From: Nocardia transvalensis NBRC 15921
GTDB taxonomy: Bacteria > Actinomycetota > Actinomycetes > Mycobacteriales > Mycobacteriaceae
Assembly (NCBI RefSeq): GCF_000308875.1
Contig: NZ_BAGL01000069.1
Location: forward strand, 1 to 64,000
Direction: 5' to 3'
DNA: 64,000 nucleotides
The translations under genes and the position numbers were made by a program. Position 1 is the first letter of the stretch, and every line of letters starts with the position of its first letter. The notes under the pieces were generated by a model. It saw only the letters and a list, made by a program, of their open reading frames with translations, was not told the origin of the DNA and did no database searches. Positions 1-6,881 of the stretch are shown here, in pieces.

Positions 1-611
1 AGGCTGCACGCCAGCGAGTACTGGTCGGAGCGCCCGTCCAGCGACGCGCCCGTCAACTGCTCGGGCGACGCGTAGGCCAGGGTCGCGGTGAACGTTCCGG
101 TCTGGGTGAGGTGGCCGCCGTCGTCCCGCAGGCGCGCGATGCCGAAATCGGTGAGGTAGACGCGCTCGCCCTTACCGCCGGTCGAGCGGGCCAGCAGCAT
201 GTTCCCCGGCTTCACGTCGCGGTGCAGCACACCGTTGTCGTGCGCGTAGTCCAGCGCCTCGGCGACCTCCTGGACGACCTGCACCGCCCGCTCCGGCGGC
301 AGCTTGGCCGGGTCCAGGCTGGCGGCGTCGATCCCGTCGACGAACTGCATGGAGATCCACAGCTGGCCGTCCTCGAGACCGCGGTCGTAGACGGTCACGA
401 TCTTCGGATGGTCGAGCTGCGCGACGAGGTCGGCCTCGCGCTCGAACCGGGCCCGGATCTCCGCGTCGGACACCATCTCCCGGTTGAGCAGTTTCAACGC
501 CGTCATGCGCGGCAGGCGCGGGTGTTTGGCGAGGTACACAGATCCCATGCCACCGCGGCCCAGCTGCCGCTCGATGACATACCCGGCGAAGACGTCACCA
601 TTGGCCAGCAT
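1..611 (-). CDS. Serine/threonine protein kinase, PknB-like, 3' end cut by the window
   Basis: The reverse strand encodes the N-terminal ~203 residues of a Hanks-type Ser/Thr kinase; the C-terminal part lies beyond base 1. Visible motifs in order are the glycine loop GRGGMGSVY (near residues 19-27), the VAIK-type lysine in TALKLL, the catalytic loop HRDVKPGNMLL and the metal-binding DFG in TDFGIARL, followed by the activation-segment motif YASPEQL. All catalytic residues are present, so an active kinase is expected. Such kinases usually carry a membrane anchor and sensor domain after the kinase domain; that part is not visible. Start chosen at the ATG of MLANGDVFAGY, which directly precedes the kinase fold. 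It is divergent from the endonuclease IV gene. Confidence 0.9.
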   Translation of the reverse strand, partial: MLANGDVFAGYVIERQLGRGGMGSVYLAKHPRLPRMTALKLLNREMVSDAEIRARFEREADLVAQLDHPKIVTVYDRGLEDGQLWISMQFVDGIDAASLDPAKLPPERAVQVVQEVAEALDYAHDNGVLHRDVKPGNMLLARSTGGKGERVYLTDFGIARLRDDGGHLTQTGTFTATLAYASPEQLTGASLDGRSDQYSLACS

Positions 612-797
612 GCCCGCTCCCACTTCCCGTGCCGCGCACCGGGACCGGCCGGCGCAACGGCAGTACCGCAGATGTACACACCCGTCGACGCGATCGGCGA
701 CCACGGAAAACACCGAAACCATAGCAGTCATCGCCGACCGCCACGTGGTCACCGGGACCCCGGGCAACCTGTCGGTGGGGACCGATACCCTCGACCC

Positions 798-1568
798 ATG
801 CGCATTGGAGCACACGTCCGCCAAGACAGTGATCCGATCGGCTTCGGCGAGCGTCTGGGCGCCGAGGTCATCCAGATGTTCGTGGTGGATCCACAAAGCT
901 GGGACAAGCCGCAGCCGCACCCGCGGGCCGAGGAGATCAAGGCCAGCCCGATCGATGTGGTGGTGCACTCCTCCTATCAGATCAATGTGGCCAGCACGAA
1001 CAACCGGCTCCGCATGCCCTCACGCAACGCGGTGGCCCAGCAGGCCCAGGCGGCCGCCGAGCTGGGCGCGTTCGGGCTGGTCGTGCACGGCGGCCACGTC
1101 CGTTCCGACGCCGAGGTCGAGGCCGGAATCGTCAACTGGCGCAAGCTGTTCGAGCGGCAGCAGGACAAGGGCGGCTTCGCGGTCCCGATCCTCATCGAGA
1201 ACACCGCGGGCGGAAATCACGCCATGGCACGGTATTTCGACTCCATCGCCAAGCTGTGGGACGAGGTGGGCGACTTCGGCGCGGGCTTCTGCCTGGACAC
1301 CTGCCATGCCTGGGCCGGCGGCGAGGAGCTGATCGGCGTCGTGGACCGCATCAAGGCCATCACCGGCCGCATCGACCTGGTCCACCTCAACTCCTCCCGC
1401 GACGACTTCAACTCCGGCGCCGACCGCCACGCCAATTTCGCCGACGGCACCATCGACCCCCAGCTGTTGGCCGAGGTATGCCGCACGGCAGGGTCGCCGG
1501 TGGTCCTGGAGACCCCCGCAGACGGCCTCGCGGAAGACCTGGCATACCTACGCGAACACGTCGGCTGA
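798..1568 (+). CDS. nfo: Deoxyribonuclease IV (AP endonuclease, Nfo/End family)
   Basis: Zinc-dependent apurinic/apyrimidinic endonuclease of base-excision repair, cutting the backbone 5' to abasic sites. The 256-residue protein starts MRIGAHVRQ, where the IGAHV opening is typical of the family. Metal-ligand motifs appear in order: VVHSSYQIN, VVHGGHV, IENTAGG, CLDTCHAWAGG, LVHLNSSRD with DRHANF, and LETPAD. The length matches mycobacterial End (about 252 residues). The reading frame extends further upstream, but only the ATG at 798 gives the conserved N terminus; the upstream part overlaps the divergent kinase. It stands alone, with no obvious operon partner. Confidence 0.93.
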   Translation: MRIGAHVRQDSDPIGFGERLGAEVIQMFVVDPQSWDKPQPHPRAEEIKASPIDVVVHSSYQINVASTNNRLRMPSRNAVAQQAQAAAELGAFGLVVHGGHVRSDAEVEAGIVNWRKLFERQQDKGGFAVPILIENTAGGNHAMARYFDSIAKLWDEVGDFGAGFCLDTCHAWAGGEELIGVVDRIKAITGRIDLVHLNSSRDDFNSGADRHANFADGTIDPQLLAEVCRTAGSPVVLETPADGLAEDLAYLREHVG

Positions 1569-1720
1569 GCCCCCACACTTCCTTTCCCGGCATGCCGGGA
1601 ATGAGGCCGGCGCAGCGGTGGTGGGCGGGTGGGTTTCGATCCCGTTGACCGGAAACCTGGTTCGGCGGGGGTGGCGGTGGTGTCCTCGGAACGTTGTTCG
1701 TTTTCGAGAAAGGCCCTGGT

Positions 1721-2647
1721 ATGTCAGTCACTCAGGCAGGCACCGTGTCCGTCGTCAAGCTCGGTACCCACATCGGCGCGCGGATCGAGGGGGTCCGGCT
1801 CGGGGGTGACCTGGACGCGGATACCGTCGCGAGCATCCGCGCGGCGCTCAACGAGCACAAGGTGATCTTCTTCCGCGATCAGCAGCATCTGACCGAGGAC
1901 GGGCAGCACGAATTCGCGCAGTTGCTCGGCAGCCCGACCACGCCGCACCCGACCGTCACCTCGGCGGGCGTGAAGAGCCTCGCGATCGACTCGCACCGCG
2001 GCCGCGCCAACAGCTGGCACACCGACGTCACCTTCGTCGACCGCGTCCCGAAGGCGTCGATCCTGCGCGCGGTCACGCTGCCCTCCTACGGCGGCTCCAC
2101 CACCTGGGCCTCCACGGTCGCCGCCTACAACTCGCTGCCCGACCCGCTCAAGCGGCTGGCCGAGAGCCTGCGCGCCGTGCACACCAACCAGTACGACTAC
2201 GCGGCCGCCCAGGAGGATTCGCCCAACGAGAAGGCCAAGGCCTACCGCGCCGAATTCCAGTCCACCTATTACGAGACCGAGCACCCCCTGGTGCGCGTGC
2301 ACCCGGAGACCGGCGAGCGCGCCCTCCTGCTGGGCCATTTCGTGAAGCACATCGTCGGCCTGCCCAGCACCGAATCGCGGGCGCTGTTCCAGCTGTTCCA
2401 GGACCGGGTCACCCGCCTCGAGCACACCACCCGCTGGAACTGGTCGCTCGGCGACGTCGCCATCTGGGACAACCGCGCCACCCAGCACTACGCCATCGAT
2501 GATTACGACGGCACCGAACATCGCAAGCTCACCCGCATCACGCTGGCCGGGGACATCCCCGTCGGCGTCGACGGCGTCCCGAGCACGGTGATCGAGGGCA
2601 ATGCCGAGCACTACTCCGTGGTCGACGAAATCCCCCGGGCCGCCTGA
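1721..2647 (+). CDS. TauD/TfdA family Fe(II)/2-oxoglutarate dioxygenase, alkylsulfatase-like
   Basis: Predicted non-haem iron dioxygenase that couples decarboxylation of 2-oxoglutarate to hydroxylation and cleavage of a sulfated alkyl substrate, releasing sulfate or an aldehyde. The 308-residue protein has the iron triad HxD...H: His100 and Asp102 in NSWHTDV and His256 in RATQHYAIDDYD. The 2-oxoglutarate-binding arginine lies in RITLAGD. The sequence closely resembles my memory of M. tuberculosis Rv3406 and Pseudomonas AtsK, including KLGTHIGARIEGVRLGGDL and the conserved WDNRATQH. The ATG at 1721 follows a GAGAAAGG ribosome-binding sequence; an upstream in-frame ATG at 1694 has none. A sulfur-scavenging role is inferred from the family. 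Confidence 0.9.
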   Translation: MSVTQAGTVSVVKLGTHIGARIEGVRLGGDLDADTVASIRAALNEHKVIFFRDQQHLTEDGQHEFAQLLGSPTTPHPTVTSAGVKSLAIDSHRGRANSWHTDVTFVDRVPKASILRAVTLPSYGGSTTWASTVAAYNSLPDPLKRLAESLRAVHTNQYDYAAAQEDSPNEKAKAYRAEFQSTYYETEHPLVRVHPETGERALLLGHFVKHIVGLPSTESRALFQLFQDRVTRLEHTTRWNWSLGDVAIWDNRATQHYAIDDYDGTEHRKLTRITLAGDIPVGVDGVPSTVIEGNAEHYSVVDEIPRAA

Positions 2648-2702
2648 CCGATATCACCCCGCCCCGCGACGGCGGCCGCAGGAGACTGCTTGAATCGTCC
2701 GT

Positions 2703-3914
2703 ATGGAGATTCGGCCGCTGGACGGGGTTCGGGTACTGGAGCTCGGAAACTACATCGCGGCGCCGACCGCCGGGCGCATACTCGGCGACTTCGGCGCCGA
2801 GGTGATCAAGGTCGAGCGCCCGAAAACCGGTGACGAGCTGCGCAACTGGCGGCTCTACGGCGGTGACACCTCGATGCTGTACCGCACCGTCAACCGCAAC
2901 AAGAAGTCGATCACCCTCGACCTGCGGACCGAGGCCGGGCGCGCGATCGTGCTGGATCTGATCCGGCGGTGCGATGTGCTGCTGGAGAATTTCCGCCCCG
3001 GCATGCTGGAGAAGTGGGGGCTGGGCCCGGAGGTGCTCAGCGCCGCCAAACCGGATCTGGTGATCACCCGGATCTCCGCGTACGGCCAGACCGGTCCCCT
3101 CGCCCAGCGACCGGGCTTCGCGGCGGTCGCGGAGGCGGTCGGCGGGCTGCGCGAACTGGTGGGCGACCCGGACCGGCCGCCGGTCCGGGTCGGCGTCTCC
3201 ATCGGTGACTCGATCGCGGGCATCTACGCCGCGTTCGGCACCGTGATGGCGCTGTTCCAGCGCGATCGCACGACCGGCCCACTCCCCTTGCCGCAGCGCG
3301 TCATCGATGTGGCGCTCAACGAGTCGATCCTGTCGGTGATGGAGTCGCTGGTCCCCGACTACTACGCCTACGGCATCAACCGGGAGCGGGTCGGCGGCCG
3401 CATGGAGGGCATCGCGCCCAGTAACGCCTACCCGTGCGGCGACGGCACGAGCATCATCATCGGCGGCAACGGCGACGCCATCTTCCAGCGCTACATGCGG
3501 GTGATCGAACGCCCGGATCTCGCCGACGATCCGGAACTGGCCGACAACGCCGGCCGCTGGCGCCATCGCGAACGGCTCGACGACGCGATCGGCGACTGGA
3601 CGCGGCAGCGCACCCGAGACGAGGCGCTGCGCATCCTGGAGGCGGCCGGCATTCCGTCCGGTCCGATCTACACGGCCGCCGATATCGCGGAGGACCCACA
3701 GTACCGGGCCCGCAACATGATTCAGCCGTTCCGCGTCGACGTGGGCGAGGCCGAGCCGAAGGAGGTCGGATTCCCGGGTATCGTCCCGGTGATCGGCGGG
3801 CAGTCGCTGCCCATCCGGGCGGTCGGTCCGGACCTCGGCGAGCACACCCGCGAGGTGCTGTCGACGCTACTCGGCATGTCCGACACCGAGATCGACGCAC
3901 TGGAGGTCCCCTGA
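2703..3914 (+). CDS. CaiB/BaiF (type III) CoA-transferase
   Basis: Family III CoA-transferase, moving CoA between carboxylic acids through a glutamyl/aspartyl-CoA intermediate. The 403-residue protein begins LDGVRVLELGNYIAAPTAGRILGDFGAEVIKVE, the classic N terminus. The catalytic aspartate is Asp169 in the segment GVSIGDSIAGIYAAFG, the same position as in FRC and CaiB. An in-frame stop lies just upstream, so the ATG at 2703 is the earliest possible start; an AGGAG lies too far upstream to be a clear ribosome-binding site. Its stop overlaps the start of the HMG-CoA-lyase-like gene by one base (TGATG). That implies the transferase loads CoA on an acid that the lyase then cleaves. Confidence 0.9.
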   Translation: MEIRPLDGVRVLELGNYIAAPTAGRILGDFGAEVIKVERPKTGDELRNWRLYGGDTSMLYRTVNRNKKSITLDLRTEAGRAIVLDLIRRCDVLLENFRPGMLEKWGLGPEVLSAAKPDLVITRISAYGQTGPLAQRPGFAAVAEAVGGLRELVGDPDRPPVRVGVSIGDSIAGIYAAFGTVMALFQRDRTTGPLPLPQRVIDVALNESILSVMESLVPDYYAYGINRERVGGRMEGIAPSNAYPCGDGTSIIIGGNGDAIFQRYMRVIERPDLADDPELADNAGRWRHRERLDDAIGDWTRQRTRDEALRILEAAGIPSGPIYTAADIAEDPQYRARNMIQPFRVDVGEAEPKEVGFPGIVPVIGGQSLPIRAVGPDLGEHTREVLSTLLGMSDTEIDALEVP

Positions 3915-4825
3915 TGCTTCGCGATGTGACGCTGCGCGACGGCCTGCAACTGACCGGTAAGCCGCTGCCGACCGAGCGCAAGGTGGAGATCACCCGCGCC
4001 CTGCTCGGCATGGGCGTGCCCGAACTGGAGATCGGCTCGATGGCGCGCCCGGATCTGGTGCCGCCGATGGCCGACACCATGGCGCTGGTGGCGGCCCTGG
4101 AACCCGAAGAGCTGCAACGCTGCTGGGTGTGGGTGGCGACCCCGCGACAGGTGGCCCGGGCGGCCGAGGCGGGCGTGCGCAATTTCCAGTACTGCCTGTC
4201 GGTCTCCGACGCGCACAACGAGGCCAATATCGGCCGCACCGCCGAGGCCAGCGTGGCCGCCATGCCGGAGGCGATCCGGCTGGCGCGCGAGGCGGGCGGA
4301 TCCATTCAGCTGTGCCTGGCGACGGCGTTCACCTGTCCCTTCTCCGGACCGACCGATCCGGACCGGGTACTCGCCATCGCGAACGACCCCCGCACCGACG
4401 GGGCGGCCGACATCGTGCTGGCCGACACCCTCGGTCAGGCCCACCCCGCCCAGGTGGCCGCGCTGGTCGAGGCCGTCGCCACCCGCACGCCGCGGCGCCG
4501 CATCCTCTTCCACGGGCACGACACCTGGGGTATGGGTGTCGCGAATTCGCTTGCGGCTCTGGCCGCGGGCGCCACGATGGTGGACGGCTCATTGGGCGGG
4601 CTCGGTGGCTGCCCGTTCGCTCCGGGTGCGAGCGGGAACACCTCGAGCGAGGACCTGCTGTTCGCGACGCGACCGGAGTGGTTCACTCCGCCGACGCTGG
4701 CCGCGCTGGTGGAGATCACCGAGGAATTGCTGTCCGAGCTCGGCGAGCCCAATCGATCACGCACCGCCGAGGGTGCGCGCTCCGAGGCGAAAGCTTTCGA
4801 ATGGGTCGTCACGACCACCGGTTGA
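3914..4825 (+). CDS. HMG-CoA lyase-like enzyme (DRE-TIM family)
   Basis: Predicted 3-hydroxy-3-methylglutaryl-CoA lyase or a relative cleaving a 3-hydroxy-acyl-CoA to an acyl-CoA plus a keto acid or acetoacetate. The 303-residue TIM barrel shows the opening VTLRDGLQ (metal-binding Asp), the metal histidines in LFHGHDTWGMG, and the catalytic-cysteine segment GLGGCPFAPGASGN. All are diagnostic of HMG-CoA lyase rather than the isopropylmalate or citramalate synthases of the same superfamily. It is translationally coupled to the CoA-transferase by the TGATG overlap. Leucine or other branched-acid breakdown is a reasonable role, but the substrate cannot be read from sequence. It could equally serve itaconate- or methylglutarate-type substrates. 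Confidence 0.85.
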   Translation: MLRDVTLRDGLQLTGKPLPTERKVEITRALLGMGVPELEIGSMARPDLVPPMADTMALVAALEPEELQRCWVWVATPRQVARAAEAGVRNFQYCLSVSDAHNEANIGRTAEASVAAMPEAIRLAREAGGSIQLCLATAFTCPFSGPTDPDRVLAIANDPRTDGAADIVLADTLGQAHPAQVAALVEAVATRTPRRRILFHGHDTWGMGVANSLAALAAGATMVDGSLGGLGGCPFAPGASGNTSSEDLLFATRPEWFTPPTLAALVEITEELLSELGEPNRSRTAEGARSEAKAFEWVVTTTG

Positions 4826-5070
4826 CGCGCAACCGTTTTCGCTCCGTCGTTTCCGACCGACCGCACGGGAACTGCGGATCTCCCATACCGTGGATCCTGG
4901 AAGTTCCCCCACCGCAACGTGTTTCAATGCGATGATCGGATATTCCGACTTTCATGGATCATGTCTGTTTCACAACACACGCCACGACCTCGTCGTAGAA
5001 TTGGCCCGTTGTCTTCCCGAGTCCCGAAGTGTGGCTCCCGTCTAGTACGGTAGGCGACTCTGGAGGAGAG
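4826..5070. other. Intergenic region upstream of the small candidate gene
   Basis: This stretch is less GC-rich than its neighbours, especially around 4930-5000, and none of its open frames looks protein-like. It ends in the strong purine tract GGAGGAGAG before an ATG at 5071. A TACGGT at 5046-5051 could be a -10 element, but no well-spaced -35 is evident. It probably holds the promoter for the genes that follow. Confidence 0.4.
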
Positions 5071-5301
5071 ATGGATCCTGGTTACCCCTGCGATCTGCCA
5101 GAATCCCTTATGGCACAGCACTTTTCGTCATCGATCGATGGCGGGGAGTGCGCCGCGGACACCGGGTTCGACAGCCCGGTCCCGCGATCGCCGGTCCTCC
5201 TGAACAAGCCGAATTGCAATTGCAAACGGCGCGTGCATATTTCGAGCACAGAAACCCCGTTGCTCGAAACACCCCAGACGCAACACACCCGGCGCAGGTG
5301 A
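5071..5301 (+). CDS. Possible small Cys-containing protein (76 aa)
   Basis: The frame starts MDPGYPCDLPESLMAQHF and ends in a basic tail TQHTRRR; it contains four cysteines, two of them in NKPNCNCKRR. I do not recognise a family. Support for translation is the strong GGAGGAGAG tract immediately before the ATG, leaving about four bases between GGAGG and the start, and its place 30 bases before the ribosome-binding site of the next gene. Against it are its modest length, unremarkable composition and lower GC than neighbouring genes. It could be a real small protein, a leader peptide for the downstream phosphoribosyltransferase-like gene, or chance. Confidence 0.35.
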   Translation: MDPGYPCDLPESLMAQHFSSSIDGGECAADTGFDSPVPRSPVLLNKPNCNCKRRVHISSTETPLLETPQTQHTRRR

Positions 5302-5331
5302 TTTCGTTATTACGATCCTTCAGGAGGCTTC

Positions 5332-6000
5332 ATGCTGTTCCTCGATCGTCGCGACGCCGGCCGCCGTTTGGCCGGACATCTGATGGCATTTCGCGGCCCC
5401 GATATCGTGGTGGTCGGATTGGCCGGCGGCGGCGCCGCGGTGGCGTTCGCCGTCGCGGCGGAGTTGCGCGTGGCGCTCGACATCATGGTGGTCCACCAGC
5501 TCCGCATTCCGGAGCAGCCCGGACCGGCGTTCGGCGCGATCGCCGAGCGCGGGGTGCGCGTGGTGGACGGCGACCAGGCGCGCGCCCTGCGCACCGGAGC
5601 CACCGAGCTCACCAAGATCGAACGGCAGGAGCGGGACGCGCTGCGGCGCAGGGTAGAACATCTGCGCGGAGTGGGGCCGCGGCCCGAACTGGCCGGTAGG
5701 ACCATCGTGATCGTCGACGAGGCCCTGGCCGTCGCCGCACCCGCGCGAGCGGCCTGCCGGGCCGCCTACGCCCACGGCGCCATCCGCGTCGTGGTCGCCG
5801 CCCCGATCGCCGCCGACACCGCCGTCGCCGCACTGGCCGGCGACGCCGACAAGGTCGTCTGCCTGCACACCCACGACCGGATCACCGATACCGGCGACTT
5901 CTACGAGGAGTACCAGCCCCTGGATGACGACGACGTCCGAGCCCTCCTGGGCCGGGAACCGGGCCCGGCCCTCTCCGCCTCTCTGGAACGCGCCGGCTGA
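5332..6000 (+). CDS. Phosphoribosyltransferase-fold protein with degenerate PRPP motif
   Basis: The 222-residue protein is a paralogue of the intact phosphoribosyltransferase at 17135-17767. They share the N-terminal glycine loop region, the VRKLG/HQLRIP segment, AMGAIGEGGVRV/AFGAIAERGVRV, and a C-terminal acidic tail (YQPLDDDDV here, HQLDDDEV there). The loop that binds PRPP is, however, IVDEALAVAAPA near residues 125-136 instead of IADDGMATGATV. The acidic pair and the Thr/Gly-rich turn are therefore mostly lost, and the first loop is GLAGGGAAVA rather than GLPRGGVPVA. It probably no longer binds PRPP and may be regulatory. The start is supported by AGGAGG seven bases before the ATG. A REP-like palindrome lies just after its stop. 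Confidence 0.75.
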   Translation: MLFLDRRDAGRRLAGHLMAFRGPDIVVVGLAGGGAAVAFAVAAELRVALDIMVVHQLRIPEQPGPAFGAIAERGVRVVDGDQARALRTGATELTKIERQERDALRRRVEHLRGVGPRPELAGRTIVIVDEALAVAAPARAACRAAYAHGAIRVVVAAPIAADTAVAALAGDADKVVCLHTHDRITDTGDFYEEYQPLDDDDVRALLGREPGPALSASLERAG

Positions 6001-6016
6001 CCCGCACGCAAACGTG

Positions 6017-6043
6017 GTTTCCGGCCGAAAGCACGCCGGAAAC
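6017..6043. repeat. REP-like palindrome, single unit
   Basis: Arms GTTTCCGGC and GCCGGAAAC enclose the nine-base loop CGAAAGCAC. It lies 17 bases after the stop of the phosphoribosyltransferase-like gene, between convergent genes. It belongs to the family also found near 13.9, 25.6, 31.8 and 44.4 kb. It may act as a 3' end or terminator. Confidence 0.7.
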
Positions 6044-6085
6044 GAGAGACCCGCCGGGCGTGGGTAGGACGGAGACTGCCCGCCG

Positions 6086-6820
6086 CTAAGGCCTTGGGGG
6101 TAGGCCGAGGCGGGTGGTCAGCCCGTCGAGCAGGCACCCCAGGGTCCAGGCGACGGGGTCGGGCGGGCCGGTGCCGGTGCGGCCGTGGAACCAGCGGGCG
6201 AAGGCCGGGTAGGCGCCGTCGGAGAGGATCGGTTCCACGATCGGGCGGGCGGCGGCGGCCAGCTGTTCGTCGGTGTGCAGGCCGGTGCGGGTGCGCATGC
6301 GCTGTTCCTCGGCCAGCTGGAGGGCGGCGCCCACCAGGTGGCCGTCGACGGCGGCGGTGAGCAGCGTCAGATCGTCGGCGGTGCGGTCCAGCGGCTCCAG
6401 CAGCGCGAACCGGTAGTCGAAGTAGCGCAGCGCATTCGGGCCCAGCGGCGGCCGGGTGTGGCTGAGCTCGCCGAACCACAGGTGCCGGCGGATGGCGGCC
6501 CAGGTGTCGAGGGCCAGCCGTTCCAGCCCGGCCCGCCAGTGCGTCTCCGGACGCGGCGCGGGCAGCGGGATCTCGCCGTAGACCGCGTCGATCATCAGGT
6601 CGACCAGTCCGTCCTTACTGCCCACGTACCGGTACAGCGACATGGGCGTGGACGCGCCGACCGCGGTGGCCACCCGCCGCATGGTGAGCGCCCGCGCGCC
6701 CTCCGCGTCGGCGATGGCCAGTGCGGCCCGCAGGATCTCGGCCCGGCTCAGGCTCGTCGTGGGCCGGCCGGGCGGTTCCGGTAGCGACCAGACCAGCGGG
6801 CCGGGGGCCTCCTCCGTCAT
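6086..6820 (-). CDS. TetR family repressor with TetR_C tetracycline-type C-terminal domain
   Basis: The 244-residue regulator has the helix-turn-helix LTMRRVATAVGASTPMSLYRYVGSKDGLVDLM near residues 42-73. Its C-terminal half is of the kind found in TetR itself (AIRRHLWFGELSHTRPPLGPNALRY and following). The start ATG at 6820 has AAGGAGG five bases upstream; longer frames upstream would read through the shared promoter. It is divergent from a FAD-dependent aromatic monooxygenase, 44 bases apart. Two identical-type dyads, TGTACAACGTACA and TGTACGACGTACA, lie in that gap and at the monooxygenase start, so it most likely represses the monooxygenase and perhaps itself. The inducer is unknown, probably an aromatic or polyketide-like compound. 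Confidence 0.88.
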   Translation of the reverse strand: MTEEAPGPLVWSLPEPPGRPTTSLSRAEILRAALAIADAEGARALTMRRVATAVGASTPMSLYRYVGSKDGLVDLMIDAVYGEIPLPAPRPETHWRAGLERLALDTWAAIRRHLWFGELSHTRPPLGPNALRYFDYRFALLEPLDRTADDLTLLTAAVDGHLVGAALQLAEEQRMRTRTGLHTDEQLAAAARPIVEPILSDGAYPAFARWFHGRTGTGPPDPVAWTLGCLLDGLTTRLGLPPRP

Positions 6821-6829
6821 CACACCTCC

Positions 6830-6858
6830 TTGCCCGCATTCAATCATTCGTGTACAAC
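6830..6858 (+). promoter_or_regulatory. Predicted leaderless promoter of the FAD monooxygenase
   Basis: A -35-like TTGCCC (6830-6835), a 17-base spacer and a -10-like TACAAC (6853-6858) lie such that transcription would begin at or next to the ATG at 6865, six bases after the -10. No ribosome-binding sequence precedes the ATG, which fits leaderless translation, common in actinobacteria. The first TetR operator covers the -10. Confidence 0.5.
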
Positions 6859-6881
6859 GTACACATGATGTACGACGTACA
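6851..6881. promoter_or_regulatory. Twin TetR-type operators
   Basis: Two perfect 13-base dyads with the same arms: TGTACAACGTACA (6851-6863) and TGTACGACGTACA (6869-6881), centres 18 bases apart. The first overlaps the predicted -10 and the second overlaps the first codons of the monooxygenase gene. The pattern TGTAC-nAC-GTACA between a tetR gene and its divergent target strongly suggests cooperative binding of two repressor dimers. Confidence 0.75.

Noticed and set aside
1584..1601. Palindrome TTCCCGGCATGCCGGGAA as a further REP-like copy
   Set aside because: The arms resemble the family, but the loop is missing and the core CGGCATGCCG is different. It may be a terminator for endonuclease IV, or an independent palindrome, so I did not count it with the family.
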